A stretch of 64,000 nucleotides of DNA, from contig NZ_JACIJG010000003.1 in the NCBI RefSeq assembly GCF_014199265.1, positions 124,001 to 188,000 of the forward strand, in the 5' to 3' direction. Position numbers and translations under genes: made by a program. This stretch comes from Brucella daejeonensis (GTDB lineage Bacteria > Pseudomonadota > Alphaproteobacteria > Rhizobiales > Rhizobiaceae). The notes beneath the pieces are model-generated. The model saw only the letters and a list, made by a program, of their open reading frames with translations. It had not been told where the DNA came from and ran no database searches. Numbering within the stretch: the stretch's first letter is position 1; the number at the start of each line of letters is the position of its first letter. Shown piece after piece: positions 58,454-64,000 of this stretch.

Positions 58454-59263
58454 ATGTCCGATACGATTTTTTCCCGCATACAGACAAGCCGCACCGCGGA
58501 CGATGTCGTACACCAGATCGAAACGCTCATTCTGGAAGGTGTCCTGCGCGGAGGCGACCGGTTGCCCGGAGAGCGCGAACTGGCGCGTCAGTTCGATATT
58601 TCCCGCCCGATATTGCGCGACGCCCTGAAAAGACTGGAAAACGCGGGCCTCCTCATCTCCCGCCATGGCGAGGGAACTTTCGTCGCCGATGTCATCGGAC
58701 AGGTTTTCAGCGCGCCCGTGGTGAAGCTTTTCGCCGACCACCGAAAGGCGACCGCGGACTACCTCGAATACCGTCGCGAAATCGAAAGCATTGCAGCGGA
58801 ATATGCCGCCCTGCGCGCCACCCCGGCCGACAAGGCGCTTCTGACCGAAATCATGAACGCGATGGAAAAGGCCCACGGTGCCAGCGATTTCGACACGGAA
58901 GCCCATCTTGATGTGGAACTGCACAATGCCATCGGCGAAGCAGCCCACAATATCGTGCTCTTGCATACTTTGCGATCGTGCTATCAACTGCTGAAGGACG
59001 GCGTCTTCTACAATCGCAGCCTCATTTACAGCTATCCGGGTGTCGCCGACATGTTCCTGTCGCAACATCGCGCCATTTACGACGCCGTGATGGCCGGCAA
59101 TCCGCAAGCGGCGCGCGAGGCGGTGCGCAAGCACATGCGCTTTGTCGAACAGGCAACCCATGACCGCGAGCTTCATGCAGAACGTGAACGCGTCTCGCGC
59201 CTTCGTTATCGCCAGCGGGCCGGCGCGAAGATCGATGATACGAAGGAAGACGAAGACAAATGA
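58454..59263 (+). CDS. GntR-family regulator, FadR/FCD type
   Basis: A 269-residue regulator with a GntR winged helix (ERELARQFDISRPILRDALKRLENAGLI-like, about 38-75) and an all-alpha FCD ligand domain with metal-binding His residues (DVELHNAI, FLSQHRAIY, RKHMRF). I start it at the Met after GGAGAGG; longer readings run back into the terminator hairpin. The 3' end overlaps the metallophosphatase start (ATGA), so the two are coupled. Ligand unknown; organic acids are typical. Confidence 0.9.
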   Translation: MSDTIFSRIQTSRTADDVVHQIETLILEGVLRGGDRLPGERELARQFDISRPILRDALKRLENAGLLISRHGEGTFVADVIGQVFSAPVVKLFADHRKATADYLEYRREIESIAAEYAALRATPADKALLTEIMNAMEKAHGASDFDTEAHLDVELHNAIGEAAHNIVLLHTLRSCYQLLKDGVFYNRSLIYSYPGVADMFLSQHRAIYDAVMAGNPQAAREAVRKHMRFVEQATHDRELHAERERVSRLRYRQRAGAKIDDTKEDEDK

Positions 59264-60003
59264 GCGGCGTGGTTTTCAAGGATGCGAGCGGGCCGGAAAC
59301 GACCCGTCTTTATGCCATTGGCGACGTGCATGGACGCCTCGATCTGCTGCTGGAAATGCACGACCTCATCAACGCCGATCTCGACCGTCATCCCGCACAT
59401 GACTGGCGGATTATTCATCTCGGGGATTATATTGACCGCGGTCCGGCCTCGAAGGGTGTTCTGGACTTTCTGATCGACGCATCCAGCCGGGACGAGCACA
59501 TAATTTCATTGCTCGGCAATCACGACGACGGTTTTCTCCATTATCTCGCCACGGGCGATACCGCTGGCATATTCGCCTTGCATGGCGGCGTGGAGACAGC
59601 GCGCTCCTACGGCATAGAGCTCGATTTTTCCGATCCTGCCAAAGCAAGACACGGGTTTGACGCATTCGTCAAAACGGTGCCGCAGAGCCATGTCGACTTC
59701 ATTCGCGCCATGCCGTGCTGGCTGACATTCGGAGACTTTTTCTTCTGTCATGCCGGGGTCAATCCTGCCTTGCCGCTCGATGCGCAGGACCCGGAAGAAT
59801 TGATCTGGATACGCACGCCCTTCCTCAAATGGACCGAACCTTTCGGAAAGGTCATAATCCATGGCCACACGCCGCAAGGCCTGATCGACATTCAACCCAA
59901 CAGGGTCAATCTCGATACCTATGCATGGAAAAGCGGCGTGCTTTCGGCCATCGTGATCGACGGCCCGGAAAAGCGTTTTATGGAAGCGACTAGCGCGAAT
60001 TAG
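59260..60003 (+). CDS. Metallophosphoesterase (PrpA/ApaH-type serine/threonine phosphatase family)
   Basis: A 247-residue calcineurin-like phosphatase with motifs GDVHGRLDLL, GDYIDRGPAS, GNHDDGFL and HGHTPQG in order. This set belongs to bacterial protein phosphatases and diadenosine tetraphosphatases; the short form fits the former. Translation is coupled to the preceding FadR-type regulator. Confidence 0.93.
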   Translation: MSGVVFKDASGPETTRLYAIGDVHGRLDLLLEMHDLINADLDRHPAHDWRIIHLGDYIDRGPASKGVLDFLIDASSRDEHIISLLGNHDDGFLHYLATGDTAGIFALHGGVETARSYGIELDFSDPAKARHGFDAFVKTVPQSHVDFIRAMPCWLTFGDFFFCHAGVNPALPLDAQDPEELIWIRTPFLKWTEPFGKVIIHGHTPQGLIDIQPNRVNLDTYAWKSGVLSAIVIDGPEKRFMEATSAN

Positions 60004-60137
60004 TGCGCGCTGGAAATACCATAACCGTCGGTGGAAATGGCGCTGCTACCGGCGTCGACGGTGAAGATGCCGACCGCCATGAAGACGATTGCGGAAACCA
60101 TCAGAACGGTGAGAAGAGCGGCATTCTTGGCGGTCAT
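60000..60137 (-). CDS. Possible 45-residue single-span membrane protein
   Basis: A short frame with one membrane helix (ALLTVLMVSAIVFMAVGIFTV) and a small polar C-terminal tail. GAAAGAG lies ahead of the ATG. Its stop codon overlaps that of the phosphatase gene on the other strand, leaving no room for a terminator. Composition suggests a real small membrane protein; I cannot confirm conservation. Confidence 0.55.
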   Translation of the reverse strand: MTAKNAALLTVLMVSAIVFMAVGIFTVDAGSSAISTDGYGISSAH

Positions 60138-60379
60138 ATTCGGAAACTCTTTCGACGGTGGCCGGATGGAATTCGCAAGTGGGCCGCCAGCCGAAAGCGT
60201 GGCCATCAGCCGCGCCCGCTCGGTCGCTGCCCGGAAGACGGCGTTCAGTTACACCCGAAAAAAGTTACCTGCAACTAAACGCCTTCCGGCCTGCGATCGC
60301 TTTTCTATGGAAAAAACGAATTGCCGGAAGGCTGTGGCAAAGCGGCAACGCGGAGCTTGGACTTAAGGTTAACAGCCCC
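60138..60379. other. Intergenic region upstream of the small membrane protein
   Basis: No convincing gene or RNA seen. It must hold any promoter of the minus-strand 45-residue frame. Confidence 0.35.
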
Positions 60380-60484
60380 TAGAGCATTTCCAGCAAAAGT
60401 GCGAAGCGGTTTTGCGTGGGATAATGCGAAAAAACAAATAGTTGGAGCGGTTCCAACGATTCAGTCAAAACAGGAACCGCTCTA
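60380..60484. repeat. 105-bp bipartite repeat (copy C), overlapping the xseA stop codon
   Basis: It has the same ends and layout as the 45.3-kb copy, with four differences in 105 bp. The second stem is perfect here (GAGCGGTTCC/GGAACCGCTC), where the other copy has one G-U pair. The final CTA of the element is the xseA stop codon TAG on the minus strand, so the gene ends inside the repeat. Confidence 0.88.
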
Positions 60485-62071
60485 GAACAGCGACCCCTGA
60501 TTGCCGGGACCGGGAGATGAAGTTTTTTTCGTTTGCTGAGGCTTCGCCGGATCGCCCCCGCCAGGCCCTTTCGTCACCACAGCGATGTCGCCATCCCTGA
60601 AGCGGACAGACAGCATATCGCCGGTCGATACGGACGCGGCCTGCTTTACCGGCTTGCCGTCTGTATCGAACACGACGGCAAAACCGCGATCCAGTACACT
60701 TTCATAAGAAAGCGTGCGCATGAGGCGCTCCAGTTCCTGCCCCCCGCGCCTGGCCCGTTCGATCGTCAAGCGGACGGCCTGATCGCGGCGGCGGTCCAGT
60801 TGCTCAATGGCGACGCTGGTGAGTTTCACCCGTCGCAATATGGGATCGGCCGATAGCCGATTGGCGCGATGAGCCAACGCTGTACGGCGTTCGCGCAGGA
60901 ATGTTTCCAGCGCACGCGGCAGACGCTGGCCAAGATTGGACACGCCGCGTTGCATTTCCGAAAAGCGCCGTTGCAGAAGCCGCGACGATAATTGCCGCGC
61001 ATGACCCTCGAAATGAACACGTTTCTTTTGTGTGTTGACCAACAGGGCGCGTGTAAGACGCGATGCCGCCTCATCGAATCGCCGACGCGGTAAAGCCAGC
61101 AACTGATCGGCTGATGGAAGCGCGCGTGAAGCCGAGCGGTGAGCCTGCCGCTTCAGGTCGATAAAACGCGACATGGCAGAAGAAAGCCGGGCAGACTGTG
61201 CGGCAAGCGCGGCCATGAGATCGGCTTTCACCGGCACGGCCATTTCCGCGGCACCCGTGGGCGTCGGCGCCCGGACATCCGCGGCGAAGTCGATCAATGT
61301 CCAGTCGGTTTCGTGACCGACCGCCGAAATGACCGGTATATGCGAAGCCGCAACCGCACGAACGACGATTTCGTCGTTGAAACCCCAGAGATCTTCCAGA
61401 CTGCCGCCGCCTCTGGCCACGACCAGCACATCAGGACGCGGGATCGGACCGTTTTCAGGCAAAGCGTTGAACCCATCGACCGCCGCCGCGACTTCAGCTC
61501 CGCTCGTCTCCCCCTGAACCCTCACCGGCCAGACGATGACATGGATCGGAAAACGATCCGCAATGCGGTGAATGATGTCGCGAATGACAGCACCGGTTGG
61601 AGACGTGACCACACCGATCACGCGCGGCATAAAAGGGAGGAGTTGCTTGACTGCCGGATCGAACAGACCTTCCGACGCCAGCCGTCTCTTGCGCTCTTCC
61701 AGAAGCGCCATCAACGCACCAGTCCCCGCAGGCTCCATCTGCTCGATGACGATCTGGTACTTCGACGAGCCGGGATAGGTCGTGAGCTTGCCAGTGGCGA
61801 TGACTTCCATGCCCTCTTCGGGGCGGAAGCGCAGACGGCCCATCGAGCCGCGCCAGATCACGGCCTCAAGGCGTGCGCGGTCGTCTTTCAACGCAAAATA
61901 AGCGTGACCCGAGGAATGCGGCCCGCGATAGCCGGAAATTTCTCCCCGCACGCGCACATGACCGAATGTATCCTCGACCGTGCGCTTCAAAGCGCCGGAA
62001 ATCTCGGACACACTGTATTCGGCCACATTCGACGATACGCCGATAAAATTCGAATCGGAACCCATGCTCAT
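60482..62071 (-). CDS. xseA: Exodeoxyribonuclease VII large subunit
   Basis: XseA with XseB degrades single-stranded DNA to short oligonucleotides. The 529-residue protein has the N-terminal OB fold ([21 protein letters not shown] region) and the catalytic domain with [30 protein letters not shown] and [13 protein letters not shown]. The C-terminal 35 residues are Pro/Gly/Lys-rich. Its stop codon lies within the 105-bp repeat. xseB is not in the window. Confidence 0.95.
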   Translation of the reverse strand: MSMGSDSNFIGVSSNVAEYSVSEISGALKRTVEDTFGHVRVRGEISGYRGPHSSGHAYFALKDDRARLEAVIWRGSMGRLRFRPEEGMEVIATGKLTTYPGSSKYQIVIEQMEPAGTGALMALLEERKRRLASEGLFDPAVKQLLPFMPRVIGVVTSPTGAVIRDIIHRIADRFPIHVIVWPVRVQGETSGAEVAAAVDGFNALPENGPIPRPDVLVVARGGGSLEDLWGFNDEIVVRAVAASHIPVISAVGHETDWTLIDFAADVRAPTPTGAAEMAVPVKADLMAALAAQSARLSSAMSRFIDLKRQAHRSASRALPSADQLLALPRRRFDEAASRLTRALLVNTQKKRVHFEGHARQLSSRLLQRRFSEMQRGVSNLGQRLPRALETFLRERRTALAHRANRLSADPILRRVKLTSVAIEQLDRRRDQAVRLTIERARRGGQELERLMRTLSYESVLDRGFAVVFDTDGKPVKQAASVSTGDMLSVRFRDGDIAVVTKGPGGGDPAKPQQTKKTSSPGPGNQGSLF

Positions 62072-62133
62072 CCCATCATAGGCAACCAGCGGACACGGCC
62101 GGTCAAGAAGCCGTGCGACGAATTACGCTCTGT

Positions 62134-63090
62134 TTACCAGCCCGGCAGCAGTTCGTTGGCTCGCACCCTCCTGGTACGAACCGCCGGAAACGGTGAAATT
62201 TCCACTGAAGCCATGCTTCCCGGCTGCGGCGACGATATATTGTCGAGGCTTTCGATAATATGCTGCGCAAGCGCATCCACCACGGCGTTCTGCTTCGCGT
62301 GGCCCCGCATGATGCCAATGCCGAATTCCGGCAGCGCCCCGAAACCGTCCGCTTCGCCAAGCACCCGCATACCGGGGCGCAGCGCACATTCGGGCAGCAC
62401 CGAAACGGCCAGTCCCGAAAGCACCGCCGCAGCCAGGACCGTTGCAGACCAGCTGGTGATGATGATGCGATAATCCCGCCGCGCCGATTCCAGCACATCG
62501 ATGGCGGCATGGCGCCAGATGCAGGTCGGGCGGCCGACAGCCAGCGGCAATACCGCCTCTTCATGCACCGCATGATTGGCGGATGCGACCCACAAAAGCG
62601 GCTCCGTGCGCACCACCTCCGAGCGGCGCTTGTCGTCACACTGCGTCACGAGCGCAATATCCAGCGTACCCTTGCGGATCATCTCATCCAGATTGACCGT
62701 CGGCTCACAGATCACCGAGAGTTCGACGCGCGGATTGGAGCGGGCGAACCGCGCCATGATTTCGGGCAGGAACCGGTCGGCATAATCGTCCGGCGTGCCG
62801 ATGCGCACATGACCTTCCAGTTGGGTATCGTCGAACGCCGCAATTGTCTCGCCATTGAGCTGCATCATACGACGCGCGTAGAGCAGGAGCCGATCACCAT
62901 CTTCCGTAAGACGGTTTGACCGCCCGTCGCGTTCGAATAACGGCTTGCCGATCCGTTCCTCCAGCCTGCGCATCTGCATCGAGACCGCCGACTGGGTTTT
63001 GAACACCGCATCGGCTGCGCGCGTAAAACTGCCGGTATCGGCGATAGCGATGAAAGTCTGCAACTGATCGAGATCCAGAGGCGCACTCAT
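62134..63090 (-). CDS. LysR-family regulator of the LsrB/VtlR type
   Basis: A 318-residue LysR regulator. The helix-turn-helix is FIAIADTGSFTRAADAVFK and the following QMRRLEERIG. The ligand domain contains VRIGTPDDYADRFLPEIM, and Cys residues in SVICEP, TQCDD, PTCIW and PECALRP. As I recall them, LsrB (Sinorhizobium) and VtlR (Brucella) look very similar; VtlR activates small DUF1127 genes and a small RNA. The next gene, divergent, encodes a DUF1127 protein. Identity by resemblance only. Confidence 0.88.
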   Translation of the reverse strand: MSAPLDLDQLQTFIAIADTGSFTRAADAVFKTQSAVSMQMRRLEERIGKPLFERDGRSNRLTEDGDRLLLYARRMMQLNGETIAAFDDTQLEGHVRIGTPDDYADRFLPEIMARFARSNPRVELSVICEPTVNLDEMIRKGTLDIALVTQCDDKRRSEVVRTEPLLWVASANHAVHEEAVLPLAVGRPTCIWRHAAIDVLESARRDYRIIITSWSATVLAAAVLSGLAVSVLPECALRPGMRVLGEADGFGALPEFGIGIMRGHAKQNAVVDALAQHIIESLDNISSPQPGSMASVEISPFPAVRTRRVRANELLPGW

Positions 63091-63120
63091 TAGGGTCTAA
63101 ACTCAATTAGGTTTCGGGCG
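63090..63120. promoter_or_regulatory. LysR-type dyad and shared 17-mer in the DUF1127 spacer
   Basis: TTAGGGTCTAA, a TTAG-N3-CTAA dyad, overlaps the LysR start codon. CAATTAGGTTTCGGGCG follows at 63104-63120 and recurs with one change at 42797-42813 before the 88-residue gene. Both could be regulator sites. Binding unproven. Confidence 0.5.
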
Positions 63121-63283
63121 ATGCAACTCATCATTATTTTTGAAGAATGACATTAAAAACATTCGCTGGAATAATCAATTCGATTGTTGGATAAAGCTGC
63201 CATCGTAAAGGAAAAGGAGCCGCGCAAGCGAATGACCCTGACGATGAGGACCCCATAGACCCGCTGATTAAAGGAGAGCGGAC

Positions 63284-63583
63284 ATGACAGCGACCAGCAA
63301 GTTCACGACGACACACTTACCGGCAAAGAGCGGACAGGTTTCCGGCTTCGCGCAAATGGTGAAGGCTGTAATCACGTCGGCATTGCGTCGCTGGGCCCTC
63401 TCCGGCGGCAGGCGACAGGTGATGCACCTCAGCGAATTTGACGACCACCTGTTGCGCGACATCGGACTGCGCCGCGAGGACGTCTACACGGCGGTCCATT
63501 ATCGCGGCCATGAGGACCCGACGCGCGTACTTGGCGAACTCGCGGATATGCGCCTGCGGATCAAGACCACGCGCAATATCTGA
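63284..63583 (+). CDS. DUF1127 domain protein
   Basis: A 99-residue basic protein whose C-terminal half holds the DUF1127 signature LSEFDDHLLRDIGLRREDV. AAGGAGAG precedes the ATG. Small DUF1127 proteins in alphaproteobacteria take part in stress responses, phosphate and carbon adaptation and RNA turnover, and in Brucella are activated by VtlR. The 3' region folds into a candidate regulatory RNA. Confidence 0.93.
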   Translation: MTATSKFTTTHLPAKSGQVSGFAQMVKAVITSALRRWALSGGRRQVMHLSEFDDHLLRDIGLRREDVYTAVHYRGHEDPTRVLGELADMRLRIKTTRNI

Positions 63584-63639
63584 TGAAGAAACCATCGCAG
63601 TTCCGGGAGGATCAGACCTTTCCGGGACCCGCCGACTGA

Positions 63640-63730
63640 ACATCTGGCAGGCGCCACCTTCACATGCCGAGCCCCCTCTCGGCCAGCCTGCCCCTTGCCC
63701 GGCCGCTCCTCCGCTGGCCGGGCTTTTTTT
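63640..63730 (+). ncRNA. Candidate 3'UTR small RNA, cuckoo/CcsR-like
   Basis: After the DUF1127 stop codon come two hairpins with C-rich loops. The first has an outer stem GGCAGGC/GCCTGCC (63646-63652 with 63686-63692) and an inner stem GCCGAG/CTCGGC with loop CCCCCT. The second has stem GCCCGGCC/GGCCGGGC (63697-63704 with 63715-63722) with loop GCTCCTCCGCT and TTTTTTT after it, which is also the terminator. Cuckoo/CcsR RNAs, known in alphaproteobacteria downstream of DUF1127 genes, have such anti-Shine-Dalgarno loops. 5' end unknown. Confidence 0.65.
63697..63730 (+). terminator. Intrinsic terminator of the DUF1127 transcript
   Basis: A perfect 8-bp GC stem (GCCCGGCC/GGCCGGGC) followed by seven T. 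Its loop carries CTCCTCC. Confidence 0.92.
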
Positions 63731-63944
63731 AAGCGGCGCCGGGAAACATGAATTCCAGCGTCGAAACATCCTTTCACACTGAAAAATCGGCAAGTGCTGG
63801 ATAACTGAAATCGCTGCAATTTTTTTCGACGAAAGGGGTTGCGTTCGCGGTTTGAGTTCGCTAGATGGATGCCACCGCGAACGAGCGTTATGCTTCTGTC
63901 GCATTTGCAAGCCGACAAAAATGAAGGCATTTGCAAATCCCTGC

Positions 63945-64000
63945 TGGGGGATAGTTTAAGGGTAGAACAGCGGACTCTGACTCCGTTAGTCTTGGTTCGA
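63945..64000 (+). tRNA. tRNA-Gln (CUG), partial at window end
   Basis: Starts TGGGGGATAG, has a D arm with AGTTTAAGGGTAGAACA, and an anticodon stem-loop GCGGA-CTCTGAC-TCCGT, whose loop gives anticodon CUG (Gln). The T arm begins GGTTCGA and is cut off by the window end. The 5' U1 is typical of tRNA-Gln. Confidence 0.92.

Overview
The window is chromosomal DNA of an alphaproteobacterium, most likely the family Brucellaceae (Brucella/Ochrobactrum group, Hyphomicrobiales). The basis is gene content and order: guaA/guaB, manB-manC, a cysQ-DUF4170-DUF374-waaA-lpxK block, paired M16 peptidases, groESL with a CIRCE element, glcDEF, an LsrB/VtlR-type LysR regulator beside a DUF1127 gene, and rhizobial-type intergenic palindromes. 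This is recognition by eye; no database search was possible. About 58 protein genes and one partial tRNA can be supported. Gene density is high and almost all genes are housekeeping.

Layout. 0-1.6 kb: a P4-type integrase lies against the 3' end of guaA, probably one edge of a genomic island. 1.6-8.7 kb: guaA, an MTA/SAH nucleosidase, a thioesterase, an RsmB-type rRNA methyltransferase, a TsdA-like dihaem cytochrome and guaB. 8.9-14.4 kb: a ClC channel, an exported P1-family peptidase, and manB-manC, which make GDP-mannose for LPS. 14.4-22.2 kb: mutL, then a minus-strand envelope operon (pmbA, cysQ, DUF4170, DUF374 acyltransferase, waaA, lpxK). 22.4-31.7 kb: a Kef-type antiporter, a patatin, two M16 peptidases, rsmD, an RluB-type pseudouridine synthase, tadA and a cytochrome b561. 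31.8-38.8 kb: a lipoprotein, ileS, an OmpV/MipA protein, ribF and a HAD hydrolase. 39-41.5 kb: groESL. 41.7-45.2 kb: an HxlR regulator divergent from an FMN reductase, fumC and a DoxX protein. 45.4-52.4 kb: hisG-hisZ-hisS, a LysE exporter, tag, an L,D-transpeptidase and an aldo/keto reductase. 52.7-57.8 kb: glcDEF with a divergent LysR regulator. 58-64 kb: a FadR-type regulator overlapping a metallophosphatase, xseA, the LsrB/VtlR-type regulator divergent from a DUF1127 gene, and the first part of tRNA-Gln(CUG).

The most interesting signals are outside the genes. The region after the DUF1127 gene folds into C-rich-loop hairpins ending in a terminator, which resembles the anti-Shine-Dalgarno 'cuckoo'/CcsR small RNAs known downstream of DUF1127 genes. 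A family of bipartite repeats shows compensatory base changes in its stems, and two 105-bp copies are 101/105 identical. A related hairpin lies between two perfect 21-bp copies of the groEL 3' end. The int promoter has three identical 12-mers. A 13-bp inverted pair of strong Shine-Dalgarno sequences lies downstream of the aldo/keto reductase gene. A perfect 19-bp palindrome lies between glcD and its LysR gene.
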